The notes: generated from the letters alone by a model not told the origin. DNA of 64,000 nt from Granulicella sibirica (GCF_004115155.1 NZ_RDSM01000001.1:2232001-2296000); one strand, 5' to 3'; positions 50,655-60,889 are shown, counted from the first letter of the stretch. Numbers and translations: made by a program.

Positions 50655-52787
50655 CTAAGCGTTCGGGCGGTTCAGAAGGTCCATGATCGGCTCGGGTCGC
50701 CCAAGGGCGTAGCCCTGACCGAAGTCAATTCCCAGTGTCTTGAGCATGTCGGCGGTGTCTTGATCTTCGACGAACTCGGCGACGGTGTGGAGTTCGTGTG
50801 CGATCTGGTTGATGGAGCGCACGATCGTGAGGTCGACCGGATTCTCCAGCATATTCCGGACGAAGCGTCCCTCGATCTTGATGAGGTCGACACGGAAGCT
50901 GCGGAGATAGCTGAAGGAACTGAGCCCCGCTCCGAAGTCGTCGAGGGCGACACGGCATCCAAGCAGGCGAAGCTGCTCGACGACAGTGCTCGCGGTGGCG
51001 AGATTGTTGATGAGAGCGGTCTCGGTGATCTCGAGGATAAGACGCGAGCTGGGCACACCGGAAAGGGTCAGAAGGTCGAGGAAGAAGGCGAGGAAACCGG
51101 GGTCGTTGAGGGAGTGCGCCGAGAGGTTGATGCTGAGCACCAGGTTGGGGTGGAGCATGAGTTCGGATCCGAGGCGGCCGAGGATCTCGCGCAGGACCCA
51201 ACGGTCGACCTCGAGCATCAGGTCGTAGCGCTCGGCGGCGGGGATGAAGGCGCTGGGTGAGATGAAGCTGCCATCATGATCGACCATGCGGAGCAGGATC
51301 TCGCAGTAGGTGTGGGTGTCCGGACCGAGCGGGAGGATCTTCTGGGCGAAGAGGACGAAGCGATTCCCGGCGAGGGCTTCGCCGATCTCGGCAGCCATGT
51401 GGAGTTCGCGGTGGTTTTCGTCTCCGCCTGCCTGGCCCGGACAATAGAGGGTGACCCGGTTGCGGCCGGCGCGCTTGGCGGAGTAGCAGGCGACGTCCGC
51501 CTGTTTCATGACGTGGCTTGCGGACCCTGTGTTGGCGTTGATCGTGGCGACGCCGATGCTGACGGTGCTCTGGTAGACATGGCCTTCCCAGCGGAACTGG
51601 ATCCTGGCGATGCACTCTGCGACGCGTTTCAGGAGAGCGTTGGCCTCGTCGAGCTTGCAGTCGAAGAGGAGAATGGCAAACTCGTCGCCACCAAGTCGTG
51701 CGACGAGGTCTGAGTCCCGCAGGCAGCGGCGGATAGCGTTGGTAACGGAGCGTAGAAAGAGATCGCCGACGGCGTGTCCGGCGGTGTCATTGATGATCTT
51801 GAAGCGGTCGAGGTCGAGGAAGGAGAGCGCGTGCTCCACGCTGCGGTTCTCCGCGTCGCTGATGGCATCCCGGAGGCTGATTTCGAGCTGTTTGCGGTTG
51901 GGGAGCCCGGTGAGGGCATCGTGGAGCATCTGGTGGCGAAGTTCGGTCTGCACCTGGCGCATGTGGGTGACGTCCTGGAAGACGAGGACGGCGCCATTGA
52001 TCACCCCTTTGCGGTCAAAGATCGGTGAGACGGAATCCTCGATAGCCCACATGTGGCCATTGCGAGAGAGCATGCTGGAACCTTCGCGGATGTGCTGCAC
52101 CGTACCCGTGGAAAGGCATGCTTCGACAGGATGTTGTTGGGGAAGGCCGTCTTCGGTCTTCCCGAGGTGGAAGATTTTCGCGGCGGGCCGGCCGAAAGCA
52201 TCTTCAAGGTTCCACCCGGTCATGGCTTCGGCTACGGGGTTGAGGAAGAGGACGTTTCCGGAGGCGTCGATCGAGATGACTCCGTCTCCGATGGATCGGA
52301 GAGTGACCCGGAGGCGGTCGCGCTCATCCTGCAGGCGCGCCTCGGCGCGGTCAAGAGCCTCGTCGCGCGTAAGCCGGTCCGAAAGGTCGCGCGTGACGCC
52401 GGCAAATGCAGCGATCTCCGGCCCGAGGCGGATGGGTGTAAGGGTAAACCGCGCCCAGAAGCGAGAGTCATCCCGGCGGCGCTGCCAGCATAGAGTTTCA
52501 AAGCGGCCGGTCGAGGACGCGATATCAAGAGGCTGGTTGGGGGTCGCGAAGACATGTTCTTCCGGAAAGAAATACCGAAAGTGCCTGCCAACCATCTCTT
52601 CCCGGCGGAACCCCGAGCATCGCTCCGCCCCGGTGTTCCAGGTCAGGATCATGCCCTTGAGGTCGAGGGTGACGATGCCGTAGTCCTGAATGGCATCGAG
52701 GAGCAGGGACACCCCTTGCAGTTCCAGACGAGAGGCGGCCGGCTCTTGAGGTGCCGGCCCGAGGAGCAACTCTGAGGGTCCGTTCAT
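50655..52787 (-). CDS. PAS-PAS-GGDEF-EAL cyclic-di-GMP enzyme
   Basis: The 710-residue protein has two PAS sensor domains (about residues 25-140 and 160-275), a GGDEF domain with an intact RLGGDEFAIL (about 366) and upstream I-site RDSD, and an EAL domain (about 490-705). In the EAL part, EILLRM, LSINLSAH, LEITETAL, DDFGAGLSSF, and DFGQGYALGRP keep the usual metal and catalytic positions, while IKIEGRFV and AEFVED are variants of IKIDGSFV and AEGVET. Both synthesis and breakdown of c-di-GMP are therefore possible. It faces the cellulose synthase across a 311-base spacer and is a likely local regulator of it. ATG at 52787 is favoured over an in-frame TTG 24 bases earlier. Confidence 0.9.
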   Translation of the reverse strand: MNGPSELLLGPAPQEPAASRLELQGVSLLLDAIQDYGIVTLDLKGMILTWNTGAERCSGFRREEMVGRHFRYFFPEEHVFATPNQPLDIASSTGRFETLCWQRRRDDSRFWARFTLTPIRLGPEIAAFAGVTRDLSDRLTRDEALDRAEARLQDERDRLRVTLRSIGDGVISIDASGNVLFLNPVAEAMTGWNLEDAFGRPAAKIFHLGKTEDGLPQQHPVEACLSTGTVQHIREGSSMLSRNGHMWAIEDSVSPIFDRKGVINGAVLVFQDVTHMRQVQTELRHQMLHDALTGLPNRKQLEISLRDAISDAENRSVEHALSFLDLDRFKIINDTAGHAVGDLFLRSVTNAIRRCLRDSDLVARLGGDEFAILLFDCKLDEANALLKRVAECIARIQFRWEGHVYQSTVSIGVATINANTGSASHVMKQADVACYSAKRAGRNRVTLYCPGQAGGDENHRELHMAAEIGEALAGNRFVLFAQKILPLGPDTHTYCEILLRMVDHDGSFISPSAFIPAAERYDLMLEVDRWVLREILGRLGSELMLHPNLVLSINLSAHSLNDPGFLAFFLDLLTLSGVPSSRLILEITETALINNLATASTVVEQLRLLGCRVALDDFGAGLSSFSYLRSFRVDLIKIEGRFVRNMLENPVDLTIVRSINQIAHELHTVAEFVEDQDTADMLKTLGIDFGQGYALGRPEPIMDLLNRPNA

Positions 52788-52994
52788 GCTGCGGGCCCTG
52801 GGTCGCTGCAAAACATTGGTTCTGAATAGACCGAATCGATCAACGTAACCTTCCTGCTCTGCTGGTGACCCACCGATTACGACCTGGTTTCAAAAACGCA
52901 CCCAAGTTTACGACTATGGTAACGCAAGTTTCGTGGCGTAGGCGCTTTCCATGGCTTTAGGAAGGCAAAGGGCTCTGGAAAGGGCACTGCTCAT

Positions 52995-53012
52995 GGAATG
53001 AGATTTCATTCC
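52995..53012. promoter_or_regulatory. Inverted repeat upstream of the cellulose synthase gene
   Basis: GGAATGA-GATT-TCATTCC is a perfect 7-bp palindrome with a 4-base spacer, 87 bases before the bcs start. The 311-base divergent spacer (52788-53098) has no gene; it also contains CAAGTTT in two copies (near 52910 and 52926). I interpret the palindrome as a possible operator. Confidence 0.35.
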
Positions 53013-53098
53013 CATTCTGCTCCTGACTGCGCCTCGCGGTCTCCTAAGTGCCCCTTCGTGTTATTGACATCCCTCAAAACGAGAGGAAAGTAGATAGT

Positions 53099-56000
53099 GT
53101 GACAAGCTACCTCGAAACCCAGAGCCTTCCTGTGCGGGCCTTCCGGCTGGCGGCGACGTGTGTCTGTCTCTTTCTCCTCTTTCAGTTGGTCAGCCTTTAC
53201 CTTAGTTACCCGAAACAGATCGTGCTGGGTGGGATCAGCGTGCTGGTAGCGCTGGTCTTGAACCGCACCTCGAAATCGTCACATAGCGTAACCATCGCGC
53301 TGATGCTGTGTTCCCTCGTCGCGACGCTGCGGTATGGCTGGTGGCGGGTGCACATGATCCTCGACTACTTCTCGGATGAGACCAACCAGAAGATCAGTGT
53401 GAACGCGGTGCTGATGCTGATCCTGTTGTCTACCGAGGCGTACACGATCCTGATCATGCTGCTCGGCTATGTGCAGACGAGCGCACCGCTGAAGCGAAAG
53501 CCTATCCCCCTGCCTCCCGACGAGAGCCAGTGGCCGGACGTAGATGTCCTGATCCCGACTTACAATGAACCGCTTTCGCTGGTTCGCTACACGGCCCTGG
53601 CGGCGATCAACATCGACTATCCCCCCGAGAAGCTGCATGTCTACGTCCTGGACGATGGCACGCGCGAGGATTTCAAGGCGTTCTGCGAAGAGGCAGACAT
53701 CGGCTACATCACGCGGGAGAAGCACAATCATGCGAAGGCGGGGAACATCAATCATGCGCTGACGCGGATGGAGTCGCCGCTGGTGACGATCTTCGATTGC
53801 GATCACGTGCCCACCCGGAGCTTCCTCCAGGTCACCGTGGGATGGTTCATGGCGGATAAGAAGCTGGCGATGCTACAGACGCCGCACTTCTTCTACTCCC
53901 CCGACCCCTTCGAACGAAATCTGCTGAAGTACAAGACGATTCCAAACGAAGGCGAACTGTTCTACGGCGTGATCCAGGACGGAAACGACCTCTGGAACGC
54001 CACGTTCTTCTGCGGATCTTGTGCCGTCATCCGGCGCGAGGCTCTGAACGAGGTCGGTGGCATTGCGACGGAGACGGTGACCGAGGACGCACACACCTCG
54101 CTGCGAATGCAGAAGCGTGGCTGGGACACGGCGTACATCAACCTTCCGCAGGCGGCAGGGCTCGCGACGGGGTCGCTCTCCGCGCACGTCGGACAGCGCA
54201 TCCGCTGGGCGCGCGGCATGGTCCAGATCTTTCGGACCGACAATCCAATGCTGGCGAAGGGAATGAAGTTCACGCAGAGGCTCTGCTACTTCAACTCGAT
54301 GCTGCATTTTCTCTACTCGGTTCCGCGTCTCGTGTTCCTGTGCGCGCCTCTGGCCTACATGATCTTCGGAAGGACGATCATTCCGGGGTACTGGGTGGCG
54401 ATTCTGGCGTACGCAGTACCGCACCTCGTGATCTCGGGGCTGACGAACTCGCGCGTCCAGGGGATGCACCGGCACTCGTTCTGGAACGAGATCTATGAGA
54501 CGGTGCTCGCGCCTTACATCCTGCTTCCGACGCTGCTTGCGCTGGTGAATCCGAAGCTCGGCAAGTTCAACGTGACGGACAAGGACAGCACGCTCGAAGA
54601 AACACAGTTCGATCGCAGGATCGCCGCGCCGACGGCTTGGCTGCTCCTGTTCAACTTTATCGGCGTGCTGGCGGTTCCGTACCGGATGTTTGTGACGGAC
54701 CCGACGCATCCAGGCACCGTCTTGAGCAACCTGTTCTGGATCCTGTTCAACATGGTGATCCTCGGAGTCGCGGCGGCCGTTGCGAATGAACAGCAGCAGA
54801 GGCGCGTGTCTGTGCGGATCTCCGCGAAGATTCAGGTACGGCTTCGGACCAGCGAGGGCGTTGAGGCCGAGGGCATCACAAGCGACATCTCGGTCGGAGG
54901 CGCATCGGTCAAGATCGCGGGAAAGACGGTGCTGGCGGCCGGAACGGAACTACGCGTCTCCTTTCCGATGCAGACTGCGGACGCGGAGGTCAGCGGGGTC
55001 GTTGTCGGGAAGTATGGCGGCAACCTGCGAGTGAAGTTTGAGAGGCTGCCTCTGGAAGAACAGGAGATTCTCACGCGGGCACTCTACTCCCGTGCGGATG
55101 CGTGGCTGGCGTCTCGTGGGAATAGGGAAGAGGATCGTCCGTTGCTGAGTCTCGCTCGGATTATCCGGCTCTCGTTCACGGGTTTCCACCAGGTAATCCG
55201 TGGTCTTCTGCCGCGTAAGAAGACGACGCCCGTGGTTGCCTCCAGGGCGGCTGCCACTGTTTCCGCTCTTGTACTCTTCTGGGTGCTGACGGCCTCAAGC
55301 GTTGTTGCACAGATTCCGGGCGCTGCGAAGCTGGTGCAACCGCAGACAGCAACTGCGGCGACGCAAGCTGCTGGAACGCCGCCTCCAGAGATCGCATCGC
55401 TGACCGAGGATACGGCGACGGACAGGATCACGCTGAAGGACATGGGCGTGCAAAGCTCGATCGAAATGCACGGCCCGCATTCCTACTACTCGGTCGGGTT
55501 TGTGCTCCCGAACAGCCGGATCCCAAAGCGGGGCCAGTTGAACCTGACGTATCACTTCAGCTCTTCGATCCTGCCCCACGCCGGGTTGATCAAGGTGATG
55601 CTGAACAATACGGCGATTGGTCAGATCCCGGCGCCGGAGCACCCGCAGCGGGATGGCGAGTACGGGTTTGTGACCTTCCCGATTCCGGCGGAACTCCTGA
55701 TCCGGAACAATGATGTGACCTTCGAATTCGCGGGAGGCACGATCCTCCAGCTTGAGTCGACGGCGAAGTCGATCGTGCTGGCTAACATCGGGGCGAGTTC
55801 GACGGTGCTGGTGCAGGGCGACCAGGTCGCGGTGCGCAGGGATCTCAGCCTGCTTCCGCTTCCCCTATTCGACGGCGACCTGCAGACCACGACGACGATT
55901 CCCTTTGTTTTTCTTGGTCCTCCGACGCCGAAGACGCTCCAGGCGGCGGGGGTGATCGCGTCCTGGCTTGGGATTCTGGCCAGTTCGAAGCCGGTCCACT

Positions 56001-57550
56001 TCTCCGTTTCGATCGGTAGCGCGCCGCGCGGCAACGTAATCGTCTTCGCGAACAAGACGTCGGAGCTTCCGGCGGGGCTGGAGGTATCGGCAGGTGCGGG
56101 TACGTTAAATATCAAGCCCAATCCGTCCGACCCGGCGGGAAGCGCTCTGGTACTGGCGGGAGACAACGACGACCAGGTGCTGACGGTGGCGCGTAGCCTG
56201 TCGCTGATGACAGTGCAGCATGCGCAGCCTGGCGTGACGATTCCTCCGCTTGGCGATACGCTGCGGATTACGGACTTCAACATGCCGGCGGTGAGGAAGC
56301 CGGATGATGCGCCGCGCTGGCTTTCCACGAACGGCCTTCGTTCTCTATGGATGGAGAACTCGGCGGAGGCGATGAAGTCGAACGGGGAAAAACAGATTCC
56401 GATCTACTTTCGTCTGCCTCCGGATTTGTATTACGGCGAGACGCAGAACGTGAACCTGAGGCTGAGCTACCGGTACAACGCTGTGCCGGTGGCGGAGGGT
56501 TCCATGCTGCGGATGTATCTCAATGGCTTCCTCATCCATGAGGCTCCGCTGGCTTTGGGAAAAGATTTCGCGGATCACCGCCGGACAGTGCTCGTACCTA
56601 CGGAGAGGCTGCGGCCGTTCGCAAACACGATGCTGGTGAACTTCGACTTTGTCGAGGGGGCCTCCGGCGGGGATGACAAGGATCCGGCGAGGGAGCTCGA
56701 AGGGGATATCCTGCGGGATTCGGCGCTGGATATCCGTGGTCTCGCGCACTGGGCGGCGATGCCGAACCTGGAATTGTTCGCCAATGCAGGCTTCCCATTT
56801 ACGCGGCTGGCGGATCTTTCCGACACGACGGTGGTGATGCCGCCGACGCCGAGCGCGAAGGAGATCACGCTCCTGCTATACCTGATGAGCCATTTTGGGA
56901 CGCAGACGGGATACCCGGCATTGCGGGCGGAGATCGCGGGGCCGGATGCCGTCATGCGAGGCGATAGGGACTACCTGATCCTGGGGAATGTGACCAGCCA
57001 GCCGGCGTTTGGCTCGCTGAATGCGGCGCTGCCGGTGACGCTCGATGGACAGGGTGTTCATGTGAAGCAGGCCGCGAGCAAGCTCGACTGGTTCGCCGGA
57101 ATTTGGAAGCAGATCAATGGCGAGGCGGCACAGGGAGAGACCCCGAGCAATGTGCATGGGGTTCCGGACGCGATGATCGAGGGAATCCAGTCGCCCTACT
57201 TCGCGGGACGGTCCATCGTCGTGGTCGCGATGCGCTCCGATGAGGCGGTGGACAACTTCGCCGATGCGTTCCTAGAGCGTTCGCAGTCGAGCGACATCTC
57301 GCAGACGGTGAGCTTGCTCCGGCGGGAGCGGTTCGGGTCGTATGCGGTTGCGACGCCTGCGTATCACGTCGGCAATATCTCGAACTATGCGCTGATGCGG
57401 ATCTGGCTGGCACAGTACTTCTGGGTTCTACTGATCGTGGTGACGGCGTTCAGTCTTTTGCTTGCGAGCTGGACGCGGGATTATCTTGCACATGTGGCTG
57501 CGGTCCGGCTACAGGCTGCCGACAGACCCCTGGTGTCGGCCGAGGTCTGA
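53099..57550 (+). CDS. Cellulose synthase BcsA-BcsB fusion
   Basis: This 1483-residue protein joins the inner-membrane catalytic BcsA and the periplasmic BcsB in one chain. The GT2 glycosyltransferase part has VLDDGT (about 183), FDCDHVP (about 233), VTEDAH (about 328) and QRIRWARG (about 365), the residues that bind UDP-glucose and the growing glucan. A PilZ domain follows, with RRVSVR (about 568) and DISVGG (about 596), which bind c-di-GMP. Then a signal-anchor-like helix (LVLFWVLTASSVVA, about 720) starts BcsB, and a final helix (YFWVLLIVVTAFSLLLASW) lies near the end. Such fusions are known, as in Komagataeibacter AcsAB. GTG at 53099 is preferred to one at 53048 because AGAGGAAAG lies upstream. 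No bcsC or bcsZ gene follows. Confidence 0.92.
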   Translation: MTSYLETQSLPVRAFRLAATCVCLFLLFQLVSLYLSYPKQIVLGGISVLVALVLNRTSKSSHSVTIALMLCSLVATLRYGWWRVHMILDYFSDETNQKISVNAVLMLILLSTEAYTILIMLLGYVQTSAPLKRKPIPLPPDESQWPDVDVLIPTYNEPLSLVRYTALAAINIDYPPEKLHVYVLDDGTREDFKAFCEEADIGYITREKHNHAKAGNINHALTRMESPLVTIFDCDHVPTRSFLQVTVGWFMADKKLAMLQTPHFFYSPDPFERNLLKYKTIPNEGELFYGVIQDGNDLWNATFFCGSCAVIRREALNEVGGIATETVTEDAHTSLRMQKRGWDTAYINLPQAAGLATGSLSAHVGQRIRWARGMVQIFRTDNPMLAKGMKFTQRLCYFNSMLHFLYSVPRLVFLCAPLAYMIFGRTIIPGYWVAILAYAVPHLVISGLTNSRVQGMHRHSFWNEIYETVLAPYILLPTLLALVNPKLGKFNVTDKDSTLEETQFDRRIAAPTAWLLLFNFIGVLAVPYRMFVTDPTHPGTVLSNLFWILFNMVILGVAAAVANEQQQRRVSVRISAKIQVRLRTSEGVEAEGITSDISVGGASVKIAGKTVLAAGTELRVSFPMQTADAEVSGVVVGKYGGNLRVKFERLPLEEQEILTRALYSRADAWLASRGNREEDRPLLSLARIIRLSFTGFHQVIRGLLPRKKTTPVVASRAAATVSALVLFWVLTASSVVAQIPGAAKLVQPQTATAATQAAGTPPPEIASLTEDTATDRITLKDMGVQSSIEMHGPHSYYSVGFVLPNSRIPKRGQLNLTYHFSSSILPHAGLIKVMLNNTAIGQIPAPEHPQRDGEYGFVTFPIPAELLIRNNDVTFEFAGGTILQLESTAKSIVLANIGASSTVLVQGDQVAVRRDLSLLPLPLFDGDLQTTTTIPFVFLGPPTPKTLQAAGVIASWLGILASSKPVHFSVSIGSAPRGNVIVFANKTSELPAGLEVSAGAGTLNIKPNPSDPAGSALVLAGDNDDQVLTVARSLSLMTVQHAQPGVTIPPLGDTLRITDFNMPAVRKPDDAPRWLSTNGLRSLWMENSAEAMKSNGEKQIPIYFRLPPDLYYGETQNVNLRLSYRYNAVPVAEGSMLRMYLNGFLIHEAPLALGKDFADHRRTVLVPTERLRPFANTMLVNFDFVEGASGGDDKDPARELEGDILRDSALDIRGLAHWAAMPNLELFANAGFPFTRLADLSDTTVVMPPTPSAKEITLLLYLMSHFGTQTGYPALRAEIAGPDAVMRGDRDYLILGNVTSQPAFGSLNAALPVTLDGQGVHVKQAASKLDWFAGIWKQINGEAAQGETPSNVHGVPDAMIEGIQSPYFAGRSIVVVAMRSDEAVDNFADAFLERSQSSDISQTVSLLRRERFGSYAVATPAYHVGNISNYALMRIWLAQYFWVLLIVVTAFSLLLASWTRDYLAHVAAVRLQAADRPLVSAEV

Positions 57551-57674
57551 CCCCCTCCCTCTGTTTTGGTCCAAAGTCTTCGAACGAAATGGGTTAGGTC
57601 TGGACTTGGTTTCTTGACCTGCACTTTTTCAGCACAAGCCTCTTCGGGCTCTGCCTGGGTGCTAGACTGCGCCC

Positions 57675-59336
57675 ATGCGACAGAACAGATTGGGATGGGG
57701 GGTGCTTGCGGCTCTTCTGCTTGGGCAGACAGCAGCCTTTGGACAAGTGGCGGGGGCTTTGTTTCCCGCGGAAGGGGAGCTTGGGCGGCAGATACGGGCG
57801 ATGGTGGCCGAGCCGGGAGTGTCGCGGGCGCACTGGGGCGTGGCGGTGACGGCGCTCGATGGGACGCCGATCTTCGGGCTGAACGAGGCGCAATACTTTC
57901 AGCCGGCTTCGAATGCCAAGATGTTTACGACATCCGCGGCTTTGGCACTGCTTGGCCCGGAGAAAACGTACACGACCCGAGTGGTGGGGCGCGGGGTATT
58001 TTCGGGCGACACGACGTTGAAGGGCGACCTTGTACTGGTGGGGGATGGCGATGCCAATCTTTCCGGCCGGGCGATTCCCTACCTGGCTCCGAAGGATCGG
58101 CCGAAGAAGGTTCCGAGTGACACTCCGGTTGATCCCTTGCGGTATCTGGCGGAGATGGCAGACCAGGTGGTTGCGACCGGGCTGAATACGGTGGAGGGGG
58201 ATGTCGTGGGAGACGACATGCTTTTTCCCTGGGATCCGTATGCGGCGGACTGGGCGGTGGATGACCTGGTGTGGGGGTATGGAGCCCCGGTTTCGGCGCT
58301 GACGATCAACGACAACCAGCTTGCGGTGACGGTGAGGCCCGGTACCGTTGCAGGCGGAGCGCCTTCGGTGGAGGTGGTTCCGGCCGCTCCGGCGTACTAC
58401 ACCATCGATGCTTCTGGCCTGACGACGGGAGCGGCAAAGAGCGGGAGCCATGTGCAGATGGAGCGGGCCGTGGGTTCGCGGGTGCTTCGCATCTACGGGA
58501 CGATTGCTACCGACGCCGTTGCGGATGACGAAGAGATCGCAATCCACGATCCGGCGGAGTATGGGGCGATGGCTTTGAAGGGGATGCTCGAGGCGCGGGG
58601 AGTTACGGTGACCGGGGTGGCGCGCGCAGCGCATCGGCTGCCGACGGAGGCTGCGGGGTTTTTGAAGGCTTCGGATCCTTCGCCCGAAGCGAGGAAGATG
58701 TGGGACAAAGGATCTGGGCTCTCCCAAACTCTGGGGGGGATTGCGTGCAGCGAGTTTGATCCGCTGCTGCAAGGACCTTCGGTTCGGGTTCTGGCGAAGC
58801 ATCAGTCGGTTCCGCTCAAAGACGATCTCGTGGTGACGAACAAGGTGAGCCAGAATCTGCATGCGGAGCTGTTTCTTCAGCAGGTGAGCCGGCGGTATAC
58901 GTGCTCGCCTTCAAGAGTTGAAGGGGCGAAGGTGGTGCGGGAGTTACTCGAGCGGGATGTCGCGATCAATCCGGATGACTTCGTCTTCTTTGACGGATCG
59001 GGCTTGAGTGGGCACGATCTCGTGACGCCACGGGCGGTCGCGCAGCTTCTTGTCTGGACATCGAAGCAGCGCTGGTTCGAGGACTGGAAGAAGTCTCTTC
59101 CGATCGGTGGCGAGGATGGATCGCTGGCAGCGCGGTTTCCGAAGGAGCCGCTAAAGGATCATGTGTTCGCGAAGACGGGGACTCTCGGAGAGGCGCGGGC
59201 ATTGAGCGGGTATGTGATCGGGGCAAGCGGGAAGACGGTGGTGTTTTCGGTGATGGTGGGAAGCCATACTCCGAGAACTGCGGCAGACCGGGAGGTGATG
59301 GACAGGATTGTGGGGGCGATTGCGGCGGCTAACTGA
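57675..59336 (+). CDS. dacB: D-alanyl-D-alanine carboxypeptidase (PBP4 type)
   Basis: The 553-residue secreted penicillin-binding protein trims or cross-hydrolyses peptidoglycan stem peptides. A signal peptide (LAALLLGQTAAFG) comes first; the catalytic serine and lysine are in SNAKMF (about residue 79), the second motif in SGLSGHD and the third in FAKTGTLGEA (about 500). The inserted domain II between the first and second motifs is typical of class C PBPs. It follows the cellulose synthase gene by 124 bases on the same strand, but I see no shared pathway. Confidence 0.93.
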   Translation: MRQNRLGWGVLAALLLGQTAAFGQVAGALFPAEGELGRQIRAMVAEPGVSRAHWGVAVTALDGTPIFGLNEAQYFQPASNAKMFTTSAALALLGPEKTYTTRVVGRGVFSGDTTLKGDLVLVGDGDANLSGRAIPYLAPKDRPKKVPSDTPVDPLRYLAEMADQVVATGLNTVEGDVVGDDMLFPWDPYAADWAVDDLVWGYGAPVSALTINDNQLAVTVRPGTVAGGAPSVEVVPAAPAYYTIDASGLTTGAAKSGSHVQMERAVGSRVLRIYGTIATDAVADDEEIAIHDPAEYGAMALKGMLEARGVTVTGVARAAHRLPTEAAGFLKASDPSPEARKMWDKGSGLSQTLGGIACSEFDPLLQGPSVRVLAKHQSVPLKDDLVVTNKVSQNLHAELFLQQVSRRYTCSPSRVEGAKVVRELLERDVAINPDDFVFFDGSGLSGHDLVTPRAVAQLLVWTSKQRWFEDWKKSLPIGGEDGSLAARFPKEPLKDHVFAKTGTLGEARALSGYVIGASGKTVVFSVMVGSHTPRTAADREVMDRIVGAIAAAN

Positions 59337-59352
59337 TGGGCCAGAGGCCGGA

Positions 59353-59529
59353 ATGCGGTTGGCCCGGGCTTGCCTTGCGATGGTGGTCGTGAGTGGTCTG
59401 TCAGGGTGCGTGGTTGCGGGTGGGTACGTCAGCACGAACGGGAGCGGGTGGTTCCTCTGGCCGCGTGGGTTCTGGGTCCTTGCGCTGATCCTGTTTGTTC
59501 TGTTTCTGCTGCGGCGGCGTAGGAGGTAG
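59353..59529 (+). CDS. Small lipoprotein with C-terminal membrane helix
   Basis: The 58-residue product has a lipobox, VVSGLSGC, after a short basic N-terminus, then a second hydrophobic helix (FWVLALILFVLFLL) and a terminal run of arginines. The protein could be lipid-anchored at one end and span the membrane at the other. I do not recognise a family. It starts 16 bases after the dacB stop and may be co-transcribed with it. Confidence 0.5.
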   Translation: MRLARACLAMVVVSGLSGCVVAGGYVSTNGSGWFLWPRGFWVLALILFVLFLLRRRRR

Positions 59530-59689
59530 AAGACAGGCAGCCTTTATTGGCGATTTCGCTTCTCCTTTGTCAGCGTGGACCCTGAATTCAATTTGGCAGA
59601 GACAAAGAGCATCCCGGTGCTTGGGCCGAACACCGTTGCGGCAGCCAGGCTGCAGGCAGGTGAGGTCGCGAGCGGCTTGAGTCAGTCGC

Positions 59690-60838
59690 TTAGTTCTGCG
59701 GTTCGCGGAGCGGGACCTGCCGGGAGACTGTGTAGTCGACCTCAAGCGATGCGCGGGCGGTGCCGAGGCAGACCAAAAGCTTCTTGCCCGGGCCTCGGAA
59801 GCCATAGTCGATATGGATGACACCGCTCGGATCGATCCGGGTGACAGCGGGTGGGTTGGGGTTGATCTCGCGAACGTCGACGGTGTTGATCAGCGCGGCC
59901 GTCGCGGCGGTTACTTTCTCGTGGAAGGCTCCGTCGAGGGCCACGGGGACCTGAAGGTCGGTGTTCACGTTGTTCTCGTTGCACTTAGCTTCGAGGCCTG
60001 CGATGACAGTTTCGCGGGTAACGGTCTGCTCGTCGAGGACTGGGTTGTCGCGATAGACGCGGCGGAAGAAGTCGTATGCGCTTGCGTTGCGATCGAGGGG
60101 TTTCACCATGTGCAGGTGGTCGGCGTGGATCTCCTGCGGCGGGGTGGTGACGTCGCATCCGTAGGTCGCGCTGAAGTAGCTGACGACGCGTGCGTGGGTC
60201 TTGAGATAGCGGGCGATGCCTTCGTCGGCTGTTGTGTCTTCCGACTCGTAGGCGCAGAAGCGGTGGATGCTGTTGACCGTATCGTGACTGCGCCACTCGG
60301 TTTCGAGCTGCGTGAGGAAGGAGTTGTCACCTGCGTCGCTCAGGTCGTTGAGCAGAGGATCCTTGTCATAAAGCGAGGCGATACGAGCGATGCGCGAGCC
60401 TTCGTGCGGGGTTCCGTAGGAGACGACGAACTTTACCTTTGCCCCTTCCGCGGGGTGGCGCAGGAGCATCTCTTCGACGAGGATGCCGCCCAGGCTATGG
60501 GCGATGAAGACGACCTCGCGATGATCCCAGACGCGGTCCCGCTTCAGGCGGTTCCACAGGATCTCAGCTAATTGCACGCTGGACATCTTGCCGTTCGAGG
60601 CGGGCGTGGGGTATTCGGCGATTTCGACGTCGGAGTAGGCGAAGCGTGGGTCGCTGCGAACCATATCCGGCCAGTAGGCGTGGTTCGAGGCGCGCCAGGT
60701 ATCGCGGTCTCCGTGCAGGCCGTGGACAAAGACGATGACGCGTGGGCGGAGCGCTTGAGGCTGGGAGTAGGCGGCAGAGGGAAGAAGGAGGAACAGGATG
60801 AGCCTGATCATCCTGTTCACGGGGTGGTGTCTCGTCAT
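59690..60838 (-). CDS. Secreted alpha/beta-hydrolase (PGAP1/lipase-like)
   Basis: The 382-residue protein has a signal peptide (MIRLILFLLLPSAAYS) and an alpha/beta-hydrolase domain. VIVFVHGLHGDRDTW forms the oxyanion side, VVFIAHSLGGILVEEML holds the nucleophile serine in AHSLGG, and YGTPHEG and DHLHMVKP may supply the later Asp and His. The shape resembles lipases and PGAP1-type esterases. After residue about 290 a C-terminal beta-rich segment follows with no assigned role. ATG at 60838 is the likely start; ATG at 60811 is also possible. The preceding 160 bases of convergent spacer hold no gene but one GCAGCC-A-GGCTGC palindrome. Confidence 0.75.
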   Translation of the reverse strand: MTRHHPVNRMIRLILFLLLPSAAYSQPQALRPRVIVFVHGLHGDRDTWRASNHAYWPDMVRSDPRFAYSDVEIAEYPTPASNGKMSSVQLAEILWNRLKRDRVWDHREVVFIAHSLGGILVEEMLLRHPAEGAKVKFVVSYGTPHEGSRIARIASLYDKDPLLNDLSDAGDNSFLTQLETEWRSHDTVNSIHRFCAYESEDTTADEGIARYLKTHARVVSYFSATYGCDVTTPPQEIHADHLHMVKPLDRNASAYDFFRRVYRDNPVLDEQTVTRETVIAGLEAKCNENNVNTDLQVPVALDGAFHEKVTAATAALINTVDVREINPNPPAVTRIDPSGVIHIDYGFRGPGKKLLVCLGTARASLEVDYTVSRQVPLREPQN

Positions 60839-60889
60839 CGTGAACCTGTGATCAAGCATACAGGGACGGACGCATTGTCTTGGGCTTCG

